This document shows, one piece after another, positions 1-6,865 of a stretch of 19,823 bases of DNA. Each line of letters opens with the position of its first letter. Position 1 is the first letter of the stretch. The notes beneath the pieces are model-generated. The model was not told the DNA's origin. It saw only the letters and a program-made list of their open reading frames with translations, and searched no databases. The stretch comes from Nitrospira lenta (GTDB taxonomy: Bacteria; Nitrospirota; Nitrospiria; Nitrospirales; Nitrospiraceae). A program made the translations under genes and the position numbers. The stretch covers positions 1-19,823 of the forward strand of contig CAMDRK010000014.1 of the NCBI GenBank assembly GCA_945906715.1. Direction: 5' to 3'.

Positions 1-1
1 A

Positions 2-118
2 GACGCGACACAGGATATCTTTGAATACATTGAGGTGTTTTATAATCGGAAGCGCCGGCACTCGACCCTTAGCTATGACTCCCCGGCCGAGTTCGAAGCG
101 AGGACAGCTGTGGCTTAA
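2..118 (+). CDS. IS3-family transposase (OrfB), C-terminal end, partial
   Basis: This is the last 38 codons of an open frame that enters from outside the window and stops at TAA 116-118. The translated end contains YIEVFYNRKRRHSTL followed by SPAEFE, the characteristic C-terminus of the DDE integrase-type transposase (OrfB) of IS3-family elements. It catalyses strand transfer during transposition. Only the tail is visible, so the catalytic DDE residues lie off the window and I cannot tell whether the element is intact. It is the only convincing plus-strand gene. A likely terminal inverted repeat follows 5 bases after the stop, so this is the right end of the element. Confidence 0.9.
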   Translation, partial: DATQDIFEYIEVFYNRKRRHSTLSYDSPAEFEARTAVA

Positions 119-123
119 CCAGG

Positions 124-148
124 TGTCCACGGAATTGGGGGAAGGTCA
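124..148 (+). mobile_element. Right terminal inverted repeat of the IS3-family element
   Basis: The sequence just after the transposase stop ends in GGGGGAAGGTCA. Read inward from the other strand it begins TGACCTTCCCCCAATTCC, matching the usual form of IS3-family ends (TG at the tip, then a C-rich run). The element boundary is therefore placed at about base 148. The bases from 149 on would include the target duplication, which cannot be confirmed without the left end. Confidence 0.6.
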
Positions 149-229
149 GTTTTTCCCTCGCTGACTTTTGCGAGAAAAGTCTTGGGGGAGTCAATCAGGG
201 GGCGACCACGCGGACATTTCTCGAGGAAG

Positions 230-533
230 AGTGTCTGTGCCGAGCGAGCCCCACATTCTCACCTCTCGGACCCTCTATTTTTTCTGTGGGAGGACATCAT
301 TTTTATTCGTATTCTTGGCTCTTTCAATCTCGCACTCACCGTTCTCACAGACTTTCGATTTAGCCTGCTGTCTCTCCGCACAAGACTTCTTGTCCTCTTG
401 GCTAATGGCATTACCGAGGCATTGCTTCAGTTGTTCCTGAGATGTTTTGAGACAGTCTGCGCAAGGGTTTTGTGCGAATGCAGAAGTGCCACGCAGCAGG
501 ATTGTGAACAACGCGACCGAGTGTGATGTTCAT
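230..533 (-). repeat. Imperfect direct repeat, unit 1 (cysteine-rich gene and its 3' flank)
   Basis: This block aligns with 2866-3178 over its whole length, including about 40 bases beyond the stop codon (both contain a form of CGGACCC-CTATTT). Both units have the same orientation and flank the DUF3943 gene. The divergence is substantial, so this is an old duplication rather than a recent one. Confidence 0.7.
275..533 (-). pseudogene. Small secreted cysteine-rich protein, copy 1, frameshifted in the signal peptide
   Basis: The mature part closely matches the intact gene at 2906-3178, sharing AISQEDKKSCAERQ, GECEIERAKNTN and a final PQKK, and it keeps all six cysteines. The ATG equivalent to the start of copy 2 is at 533-531, behind a G-rich Shine-Dalgarno. 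Compared with copy 2, two bases are missing a few codons later, so that ATG runs out of frame and the correct frame has a TGA beside it. The only in-frame start I see is TTG at 511-509, giving a 78-residue product with a very short signal peptide ending in AFAQ. Restoring two bases would give about 86 residues. Function is unknown. The call is a probable pseudogene or a gene using a weak TTG start. Confidence 0.7.
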
Positions 534-953
534 CGCATTACCCCCCCCTTGATAACATTAATTGATACATTCACTGCACGTCGATGAGCCTCGCCTAATG
601 GCAAGTTTCAAACGGTACTGGAGGTCGAACAATGCGGCCGCACAGTATATTCAATCTCCGTGTCGATGGTCTTTCGCATCGGCAGACCAAGTCGCTCTCG
701 ATACGTCAGCGATCACTCTACATCGTTCACATCACAGGTTGATGCGTGGTTTCACTTTATTTCCACGGTCCCGCCTACGCGCATGGAGGGCAAAAAGCTT
801 GAAATCGGCACTGATACACAACACGATGCCTTGTCACTTGCATGATGCTGAAACAGTCTGCCTGCCTCTCACGTGCGCAACGCGCAACCGCTGGTTCCAA
901 ATGTCTCGCCTTTCCCGCCAGTCTCGTGCATCCATCCAGCGCCACCCGGCGTC
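534..953. other. Non-coding gap between cysteine-rich copy 1 and the DUF3943 gene
   Basis: I see no convincing gene in this 420-base stretch. It starts with an eight-C run (541-548) that forms the G-rich Shine-Dalgarno of copy 1 on the minus strand. Short stretches around 560-590 and 795-835 resemble the region upstream of copy 2 (about 3205-3270, sharing ACGATGCC), as if the ancestral upstream region had been interrupted by about 200 bases. The plus-strand open frame at 562-957 has no family resemblance and no good ribosome site. Confidence 0.5.
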
Positions 954-2598
954 CTAACGCCATTCGACGGCGCCGAATCCGGTGCTTCCGAGGAAGGTGT
1001 AGGCAATGGTGGCAGTTCCTATCGTCTGGTGCCTGTCGGCCAGGTCGGGATACTGCGCATCCCGTGACGATGCGACGTATTTGAGCGCGATGGCATGGCG
1101 GTCGTACACGCGCACGGTGAACGACGCCGTCCCGCGGGCGATGGTCTCTGATCCCCGATGCTCGGTGGATCCCTCGCCGCTGATATAGTACTCCTGTGCG
1201 GTTACATTGAGCATGGCCCTGTCGCCGAGGATGAGGCGGAGCTCGAGGAGCGCTTGCGGCGTAGCCCCATAGTGATAGTCGCGTTCACCAGAGCCGTGAA
1301 TGGTACCGGCCGCACCGTAACCGACGCCGCCGAGGGCCGTGCCCTGGAGCGCTACCGCGTGCGAAAACCACCACTGAGCGGTGGTACCGAGGTTGAGGGC
1401 CGTGCTCGAGACGCGGAAGACCTGTGGCGCGATGTAGTCGTAGGTCCCGTAAAGGCCCCACACCCCGCGATAGGAGTCCCCTACGCCGTACGGCGCTCCT
1501 GCAAGGAGGCCTCGGATGATGATGTTCTCGAAGGTGTTGGCGGTGGAAGCGGTGAATTGAAAGTTGAAGTAATCGAACGGGCGTGTGTAGCTATAGCCGG
1601 GCTTTCCGGGCAGCCCGTAGGCCAGTTGGAAGTCTAATGTTGCCTCATTCTCTCTGAAGCGAGAGACGATACCTGGACCGCTCAAAATCGTATTTACGCT
1701 CGTGCCGAGCTGTAACCGTGTGGAGATAGCCGGGTTGTGGCTCGGAAACACGGCGTCGAACCGGTTGCCGAAGAGGAGGCGGTTGAGGCCGGTGGGCGGC
1801 GAGAGCGCCGCCGCGCCCAGCTCTCGCCAGAACCCGGGCCGACCGCCGTCATTTTCGAGCAACAGGCTGGCCATCCGGAAGAGTGGTTCCCCTAAGAAAC
1901 TTCCAGCAATAGGGGTCGTGATCTGGTCATTGATGGAGGGCGCCCCGGTCTCGCCCCCCAGCTCCCAGAGAACGCTGCCGGCGGTTGAATACCCGAACGA
2001 TTCCCAGAAGTTGAGGCCGGTTGATCGCGCTAATCCATAATAAATAGATCGACCCCCCATAGGGATGCAGAAACTGATTTGTGGCGAATGGGTCCTCGTC
2101 GATCACCCATTTGGAATCGGTCAAATTCGTCTGGAAGGACTTGGTGCCGGTACGGTAGACGCTATTCGGCTCGACGAAGTGCCGGTCGAACTGATTCAGC
2201 AGAAAAAGGTACCCAGTGACCTCGAAGGCCGGGATGATGTAGCTCCTGCCGGCCCCCGTCTCCCAGTTCAGAAGCTGCTTTTGCCCCTCGGGGGCCGGCG
2301 GACCGACGGGAACAGCCTGCGGCGCTGCCGGCTGTGTGAGCTCGTCGGTGGAGGTGCGCTCCTGCGCAAAGCCCCCACTCGGCGTCACGAGGGCGAGGAC
2401 GACGGCACTGGTGAGGAGCGCCCAAAGGAATTCGCCTGCATGCTGACACCTGCTCACCCCCGGCGCGTTGCCGAACCGGCCTTCGTGGACCGGGCATGGA
2501 TCAACTACTGGATGCCCCTGACCAATTAAATAGCGCAATGGAATAGCACGGGACGAGACTGGCGCACGTTCATGCAAGCCCGTTCTTCCAATAGACAT
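954..2598 (-). pseudogene. DUF3943 outer-membrane protein, broken by a 4-base duplication
   Basis: Two overlapping minus-strand frames, 1927-2598 and 954-2060, together make one DUF3943-type protein. The first carries a hydrophobic signal-like segment (LLTSAVVLALV, then FAQ), a proline-rich stretch and the family segment DPFATNQFLHPY. The second continues with GLARSTGLNFWES, WELGGE and PSINDQI, then a C-terminal part rich in alternating aromatic and glycine residues, as in a beta-barrel. The frames meet at a tandem AATA AATA (2039-2046, plus strand); removing one unit restores SIYYGLAR and a continuous protein of 546 residues from ATG 2598. GTG 2457 is an alternative start just before the signal-like segment (499 residues). 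Neither start has a strong Shine-Dalgarno. DUF3943 proteins are predicted envelope proteins of unknown role. Confidence 0.8.
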
Positions 2599-2905
2599 AG
2601 TTTGTACCGATGTTCCTGAGCAAGGCCTGATATGCGTGACGCTAGATCATGTGCGACCGCTTGTGACGGATAGTCAGACTCAACCTGGCCTACCACGAGG
2701 GCTTATTCGAGTCTTGCACGTAACTGGCCATGTGTTCCCCAATCTCAACGTCCCTCAATGGCACCGTGATCTCTTGCTTCGCGTCAGGAAAGGAGGTCTC
2801 GAGCGCGAGGTCACGATGCAGGAGTGTCTCCCATCACCACGCTGACACTTCTTAAGAACGAGCGTATGTGGTGTGCGAGCCTCCCGCTCTCATCTCACGG
2901 ACCCG
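2599..2905. other. Non-coding gap downstream of cysteine-rich copy 2
   Basis: No gene is supported here. The right end (about 2866-2905) is part of the imperfect duplication shared with about 230-274, so the duplicated unit extends some 40 bases past the stop codons of both small genes. I see no clear terminator with a T run. Confidence 0.5.
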
Positions 2906-3178
2906 CTATTTCTTCTGTGGGGAAATGTCATTTCTATTCGTATTCTTGGCTCTTTCAATCTCACATTCACCCTTCTCGCAGACCTTCGCATGAGCCTCTT
3001 GTCTCTCCGCACAGGACTTCTTATCCTCTTGGCTAATGGCACTATCGAGACATTGTTTCAACTGGTTCCGAGCTGCTTCGAGACAGTCTAGACAACGGCT
3101 TTGTGGGGATATTTGTGCGTAGACAGGCGAGCCAAGAAACAGGAATGAGAACAACGCGACTGCAAGTGTGATATTCAT
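2866..3178 (-). repeat. Imperfect direct repeat, unit 2
   Basis: Partner of the block at 230-533. It holds the intact copy of the small cysteine-rich gene. Two same-orientation repeats flanking a gene could recombine and delete the 2.6 kb between them, but their divergence makes that less likely. Confidence 0.7.
2906..3178 (-). CDS. Small secreted cysteine-rich protein, copy 2 (intact)
   Basis: The gene encodes 90 residues. ATG 3178 was chosen because AGGAG lies 8 bases upstream and the first residues, MNITLAVALFSFLFLG, form a signal peptide with likely cleavage after VYA. The longer frame to 3253 adds 25 residues without signal character. The mature part of about 68 residues is charged and probably helical. 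It has six cysteines: a C-x2-C pair, single cysteines in QLKQC and KKSC, and a VC...EC pair near the end. An even number of cysteines in an exported protein suggests disulfides. The C-terminal AERQ and EIERAKNTN segments are nearly invariant between the two copies. I recognise no family and no function. It is preceded by a non-coding gap and followed by the broken DUF3943 gene. Confidence 0.8.
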   Translation of the reverse strand: MNITLAVALFSFLFLGSPVYAQISPQSRCLDCLEAARNQLKQCLDSAISQEDKKSCAERQEAHAKVCEKGECEIERAKNTNRNDISPQKK

Positions 3179-3536
3179 GACAGAATCTCCTGTGAAACGT
3201 ACTGAAGACACATGCATCGCACGCCGATCAAGAAAGTTGAGAACAGTGTTCATACACCATACGATGCCCCGGCACGAGGATCGTCTGCCACACGACGGAC
3301 TGGATTTCCATCGGGCCTATCCTGACAGCCACAACATTCACGCTCATGCCATGATGATCGGCGAGGACTTGACGGCGCGTGACAGGCTAGAGGTTATGCC
3401 TCTGGATAGATGGCAGGCTGGTCAAAACTGCTCAGGTTGGCAGAATTGATGAGGCAGCGCCACGAGACCGTGCCCCTGCGCGACGATCATGCGGATGATA
3501 ATGGAGAAGAACCCTGTGATCGTGCCTCTCCGCCTA
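3179..3536. other. Non-coding gap upstream of cysteine-rich copy 2
   Basis: No gene is supported in these 358 bases. The stretch should contain the promoter of the small secreted gene, but I could not pick out a convincing -35/-10 pair. It contains the first copy of the 18-base motif described at 3418-3435. Confidence 0.5.
3418..3435. repeat. 18-base intergenic motif, copy A
   Basis: CTGGTCAAAACTGCTCAG occurs here and, identically, at 7304-7321; a 15/18 match lies at 16870-16887. All three are in non-coding gaps, and all lie upstream of a minus-strand gene (240 to 440 bases from its start). Read on the minus strand the motif contains TTTTGACCAG. Confidence 0.7.
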
Positions 3537-4046
3537 TCAGCCGCGATCAACTGACTTGATGGCGGCTTGGATCTCGGCGAGGACGCTCAATTTTTGCGTC
3601 ATGTCGAGGCCCTGAGATTTCGCAAGATCATGGGCACAGAACTCCAGGAAAGGGATCAGCGTGAGGCATTCATCCCGCAGATGTCGATCGAAGGTGAAGC
3701 GCCGCAGGGAGGGCTCGACCATCTTGCGGGCTTCGCGTTCATAGAGGGGGGGATCGGCATGATCGAGCCGGCGCAGCGTCTCCACTTCCTGCTCTAACGA
3801 GACCCCAAGCTTTTTGATCAGCGCCAGAAGGAAGTCCAACCGCAGGCGGCCTTCAGTCCATTGGGTGGCGATGTGCCCGTCGAGAGACGAATCGGGCACG
3901 ACCGCCCTGCGGATCGTACTGTTGGTGGCACATTTCCATCGTCCCAACCATTGAGGGGCAATCCCGAATGAATAATAGATCGCGGCGACGCCGGCGACGG
4001 CGCTCAACAACAAGAAAGTGGATGTCATGTCCAGATTCTGCATCAT
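3537..4046 (-). CDS. Membrane-anchored protein of unknown function
   Basis: The gene encodes 169 residues starting at ATG 4046 with CAGGAG about 9 bases upstream. Residues 9-27 (LLLSAVAGVAAIYYSFGIA) form one membrane segment or uncleaved signal anchor. The rest is soluble, charged and largely helical, with several acidic-basic stretches (EQEVETLRRLDHAD, YEREARKM). Two cysteines lie in CLTLIPFLEFC near residues 128-138. I do not recognise the family. It is the last gene of the minus-strand run, starting 46 bases after the OmpA-like lipoprotein gene, so it may share a transcript with it. Confidence 0.7.
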   Translation of the reverse strand: MMQNLDMTSTFLLLSAVAGVAAIYYSFGIAPQWLGRWKCATNSTIRRAVVPDSSLDGHIATQWTEGRLRLDFLLALIKKLGVSLEQEVETLRRLDHADPPLYEREARKMVEPSLRRFTFDRHLRDECLTLIPFLEFCAHDLAKSQGLDMTQKLSVLAEIQAAIKSVDRG

Positions 4047-4092
4047 AACGACTGGCTCCTGACCGCTACAGTGCGCTCATGGGGTTATCCGG

Positions 4093-4626
4093 TCATATTC
4101 CTGCGTACAGCACAACCTCGACGCGTCGATTCAGTTGCCGTCCGTCTTCCGTCTCATTGCTCGCGATCGGCCGGATGTCGCCATACCATTCGACAATAAA
4201 GCTCTGCGAATTCTCTCCGTCCCCCTTCAGCACACGTACCGTTTGTGTCGCTCGTGCTTTGGATAAGACCAACTTCTCGAAATACTGGTTGGAGCCATCA
4301 GCGGCCGAGGCCTTGTCAGCGTGCCCAGCCACTCGGATTTCCTTGAAAGGAGCCGTCTTCAAGAGCACGCCCATCTGTTGCAACACTTCGATGCCACCCG
4401 GCTTGAGCTCATAGCTCCCGGCATCGAAGAGCAACCGTTCAGCAATCACGACGGTCAGATGGTCGCTGGTCCGTTGCATCCTGATGTCACCATCGCGCAC
4501 TGCTGTGTGAAGCACCCGCTCCAACTCATTCTGCATCGGCCTCAGCCGTTGCTCAGTGCTGTCTGCACAACCGATCAACAGAGCCAAGCTCATCAGGACA
4601 CTTGCAAACAGTAGTACGGTCTTCAC
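4093..4626 (-). CDS. OmpA-family peptidoglycan-binding lipoprotein
   Basis: The protein has 177 residues when started at GTG 4626. That start has a strong GGAGGGGAGAG site just upstream and leaves a proper lipoprotein signal (VLMSLALLIGC, lipid cysteine C20). The longer frame to 4752 adds 42 residues that hide this signal. Residues 57-175 form an OmpA C-terminal domain, recognised by LLFDAGSYEL, GHAD (usually GHTD), LSKARA and the closing GRQLNRRVEVVLY. Such proteins sit in the outer membrane by their lipid and grip the diaminopimelate of peptidoglycan, tying the envelope together. A helical stretch between the lipid anchor and the domain is short. The next gene upstream is a broken DUF3185 gene, 151 bases away. 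Confidence 0.9.
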   Translation of the reverse strand: MKTVLLFASVLMSLALLIGCADSTEQRLRPMQNELERVLHTAVRDGDIRMQRTSDHLTVVIAERLLFDAGSYELKPGGIEVLQQMGVLLKTAPFKEIRVAGHADKASAADGSNQYFEKLVLSKARATQTVRVLKGDGENSQSFIVEWYGDIRPIASNETEDGRQLNRRVEVVLYAGI

Positions 4627-4777
4627 GGTCTCTCCCCTCCAGTTCTCATGCGTGTCACCGAACCAACCATGCGCCGACACATCCAAGACGAAACCCACCA
4701 TATCCCGCCACAATGCCCTGTGCATCAAGACTGACCCCATGACGTGAACCATGGCTGGCCAAACGATCGTCGCCTTG

Positions 4778-5007
4778 CTACGCTCTTCTGACTCCCATGA
4801 TCAGCAATCCAATGCCGCCGGCTAGCGCCAATCCCCCGACAAGGGGCGTCAGCGGAATGGTCTGCTTAATGTCGACCGTAGCTTGGGGAGGGCCGAGATC
4901 AATCACCTTTTTACCGATAGTATCGGGGGTGCCTTGTAGGCGAAAGCCACGACGCCGAGCATGAGTGTGATGATGAGCGTAATGCTGAGAATCGCGATGG
5001 TTTCCAT
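4778..5007 (-). pseudogene. DUF3185-like small membrane protein, frameshifted
   Basis: Two frames share one small gene. From ATG 5007 (GAAGGA about 7 bases upstream; an ATG at 5013 is also in frame) the first frame gives METIAILSITLIITLML and VVAFAY, a membrane helix, then runs into a TGA at 4905-4903. The other frame supplies the rest: GTPDTIGKKVIDLGP, then a second helix (GGLALAGGIGLLIMG) and a stop at 4778. KVIDLGP followed by a proline and a second helix is typical of DUF3185-type proteins. Inserting one base near 4936-4937 (TA-CAAGGC to TAYCAAGGC) restores a continuous protein of about 76 residues with two membrane helices. Function of the family is unknown. It is either a recent pseudogene or a sequencing error. 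Confidence 0.75.
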
Positions 5008-5117
5008 GGTCATATCCTTCACATGAGGTCGCACAGCCTGCTGCTTCCGCTCGGCGCCAGTTCCGGTCCACCGGACTGGGACGCCGTGCGAGGGTTCGAC
5101 GAGTCTTCACCAGTCAC

Positions 5118-5285
5118 TCAGCGCTCCGACCGCCCGAGGCGGCCGGTCAGGGCCAGGATGACCAGGACCAGAAGGACTATACTCAGTCCCCCGCTTGGGT
5201 AATATCCCCAACTCGCGCTGTGCGGCCAGGTTGGCAGGACGCCAACGAGCATCAACACCAGCACGACGATCACAATGGTAATCAT
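5118..5285 (-). CDS. DUF3309 family small membrane protein
   Basis: The protein has 55 residues. ATG 5285 has AGGAG 7 bases upstream and was preferred to the GTG at 5303. The family signature is clear: a first helix (ITIVIVVLVLMLVG), then LPTWPHSASWGYYPSGG, then a second helix (LSIVLLVLVILAL) and a short basic end. LPTWPHS-WGY-PSGG is the DUF3309 hallmark. These are inner-membrane proteins of unknown biochemical role, often found beside stress genes. It lies 62 bases downstream of the YtxH gene and 110 bases upstream of the DUF3185-like gene. Confidence 0.9.
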   Translation of the reverse strand: MITIVIVVLVLMLVGVLPTWPHSASWGYYPSGGLSIVLLVLVILALTGRLGRSER

Positions 5286-5347
5286 CTCGTTTCTCCTTTT
5301 CACGCGTTCGCCCCTCGGCCTATTATCCGTGACGTTGCACTCCGCCG

Positions 5348-5668
5348 TCAGACCGTCTTCTCGCCAGACAGCCGCTCACGCTCCCGTGACATAGCAGCAC
5401 GCCCGGCCTCGACTGCTTCGGCCAAGACCATCTTTTTCTCCTGGACGAACTCGTGTCCCTTGTCCACCGCCTGGTCCATGAACTCGGTGGCCTTATCGGC
5501 CAGCTCATGGACTTGTTCTTCTGCTCGCCGCGCATACCCGCGCACCTGCTCCCGTGACTCACGACCCGGCTGCGGCGCCAACAACAGCGCCACCGCGGCG
5601 CCCGCCAACCCTCCGGTCAGAAATGCCAATCCCACCGCTCCCAAAGAACACCCTCTGTCATTTTCCAT
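5348..5668 (-). CDS. YtxH-domain protein
   Basis: The protein has 106 residues from ATG 5668, which has AAGGAGGGA about 7 bases upstream. A longer frame to 5857 only reads through the preceding gene. Residues 10-31 (AVGLAFLTGGLAGAAVALLLAP) make a membrane helix followed by LLLAPQPGRESRE, the YtxH signature. The remainder (about 35-106) is strongly charged and helical, likely a coiled coil. YtxH proteins are general-stress proteins in Bacillus and are common beside DUF948 genes. The start codon lies inside the end of the DUF948 gene (11-base overlap), so the two are very probably translationally coupled. Confidence 0.9.
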   Translation of the reverse strand: MENDRGCSLGAVGLAFLTGGLAGAAVALLLAPQPGRESREQVRGYARRAEEQVHELADKATEFMDQAVDKGHEFVQEKKMVLAEAVEAGRAAMSRERERLSGEKTV

Positions 5669-6062
5669 TGATTGTCCCTCCTTCTCGGTGAATGTGTGTT
5701 TTGACGACGCCCGTCGTGGCCTTGAACCCCGCCACCATGCTAACCAGGGTGACCAGGAACGAGCGGCTCGTCCCCTGCACCGTCTCCTGGACCCGTTGCA
5801 CGGTGTCGCCCAGTCTCCCCGCTGCATGCAGCAGCACCGCCGCATGCTCGACCCCACCCCGCGCCTGCTCGACGAGCCTGTTCAGATTCTCTGTCGCCGC
5901 CCGCATCTCCTTGAGCAACAACGGCAGCTCGGCGTTCATGCGAACCAATAGGTACTCCGATTCCGCCACCGGTTTCCTGAGTTGTATCAACAGCGGAACC
6001 AGCAAGCCGGCCACCACCGCCAACGCCCCTGCCCCCACACAGAGGGCGATCTCGACAACCAT
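5658..6062 (-). CDS. DUF948 family membrane protein
   Basis: The protein has 134 residues from ATG 6062, with AGAGGAG 5 bases upstream; a GTG two codons earlier would sit on top of the ribosome site. Residues 2-27 form a membrane helix (VVEIALCVGAGALAVVAGLLVPLLI) followed by QLRKPVAESE. From about 30 to 95 there is a long amphipathic helix with regularly spaced leucines and valines (LLLKEMRAATENLNRLVEQ), typical of the DUF948 coiled coil. A second hydrophobic stretch (FLVTLVSMVAGF) precedes the C-terminus VVKTHIHREGG. The family is usually encoded with YtxH, as here, and its biochemical role is unknown. Confidence 0.88.
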   Translation of the reverse strand: MVVEIALCVGAGALAVVAGLLVPLLIQLRKPVAESEYLLVRMNAELPLLLKEMRAATENLNRLVEQARGGVEHAAVLLHAAGRLGDTVQRVQETVQGTSRSFLVTLVSMVAGFKATTGVVKTHIHREGGTINGK

Positions 6063-6120
6063 ATACACTCCTCTTCCGCTATCAGACTCCTGCTAGACCA
6101 GCAGGTTTTCCGAATGCGTC

Positions 6121-6204
6121 TTATCGAAGGATCCCGAAAGCCCAGAGGACGACAATTAACGTGACCGGCACGCCGAGCAGCCAAAGGATGAACCCTTTTC
6201 CCAT
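6121..6204 (-). CDS. 27-residue membrane microprotein
   Basis: This short gene runs from ATG 6204 to TAA 6121 and encodes 27 residues: MGKGFILWLLGVPVTLIVV, then LWAFGILR. AGAGGG lies about 5 bases upstream of the ATG. MGKG followed by a hydrophobic segment with LWLLGVP is a pattern I know from small hypothetical proteins in many Gram-negative genomes, often next to stress genes. The whole protein is one membrane helix with a basic end on each side. It lies 50 bases after the ferritin-like gene and 58 bases before the DUF948 gene in the same direction, so it fits the same transcript. Automated gene callers would usually miss it. Confidence 0.8.
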   Translation of the reverse strand: MGKGFILWLLGVPVTLIVVLWAFGILR

Positions 6205-6254
6205 AATGCCCTCTCTTCCTCTGCCGATTCACACCCTCGATTACGAGCATGCGC

Positions 6255-6865
6255 TTACGGGCCCAACTCCTTCAGGAGACTGGCCAGGTCCTCGGCATGC
6301 TCTTCTTCTTGCGCCAGGATCCCCTCCAAGACTTTCCGCGTCGTGGGATCATCCGTGCCGACATAAATGATCATTTCCCGATAGCTGTCGATCGCGATCC
6401 GTTCGGCAATCAGGTCTTCGGTGATCATCTCCACCAAGGACGCGCCTTCGACATACTCCGAGTGGCTCCGGCTCAGCATCCCTTCCGGGGACAGATTCGG
6501 CTCCCCCCCAGCTGGACAATGCGTTCGGCCAATTGATCGGCATGGACTTGTTCCTCGGTGGCATGCTGGAGAAACTCGCCCTTCACGCTGAGAGAACTGA
6601 GGCCGGTGGCCATGAAGTAATGGCGCTTATAGCGCAGGACGCACACGAGTTCGGTGGCGAGGGCGGCATTCAGCAGTGTGATCACCGCCTCGGCTTTGGC
6701 CTTGTACCCCGCGGTCATGGCGCCGTCTTCAATCCCTTGTCGTGCCCGAGCGCGGAGCGTCTTCACATCCGTCAGACCGATGGCTTCTTTGATGATGCCT
6801 TCCTGTCGGGGGGTGTGAGGCGCTGTTGTTCCAGGTTGTACCGGTGTCGATGTCGTTGCTTTCAC
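6255..6865 (-). pseudogene. Ferritin-like (bacterioferritin-type) di-iron protein, split by a one-base loss
   Basis: Two frames make one four-helix protein. The first starts at GTG 6865 (GAGGAGAAGG just upstream; a TTG at 6901 is less likely) and contains helix A (NAALATELVCVLRYKRHYF) and helix B (ATEEQVHADQLAERI). After QLGG it shifts to SRICPRKGC and stops at 6473. The second frame begins at ATG 6479 and holds helices C (EDLIAERIAIDSYREMI) and D (AQEEEHAEDLASLL). The Glu and Glu-x2-His patterns are those of the di-iron site of ferritin-like proteins. The break is a seven-C run (6503-6509, G on the coding strand); eight would restore QLGGEPNLSPEGMLS and a 203-residue protein. The family oxidises or stores iron, or protects against oxidative stress. 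Confidence 0.85.

Noticed and set aside
562..957. A 131-codon plus-strand open frame in the gap after cysteine-rich copy 1
   Set aside because: No convincing ribosome site, no family resemblance and low-complexity composition rich in Arg, Ser and His; probably chance.
1158..1637. A 159-codon plus-strand open frame
   Set aside because: Antisense to the beta-barrel part of the DUF3943 gene; no recognisable domain.
3418..3435. Reading the 18-base motif as a sigma-70 promoter (TTGACC as -35)
   Set aside because: No -10 hexamer at a consistent 16-18 base spacing follows in the three copies; A/T-rich hexamers appear only at about 21-23 bases.
4778..5110. The full 110-codon frame with the start at 5110 as one protein
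   Set aside because: Its first half is Arg/His-rich nonsense sequence, whereas the overlapping frame from 5007 gives a proper membrane helix with a ribosome site; the frameshifted DUF3185 reading is better.
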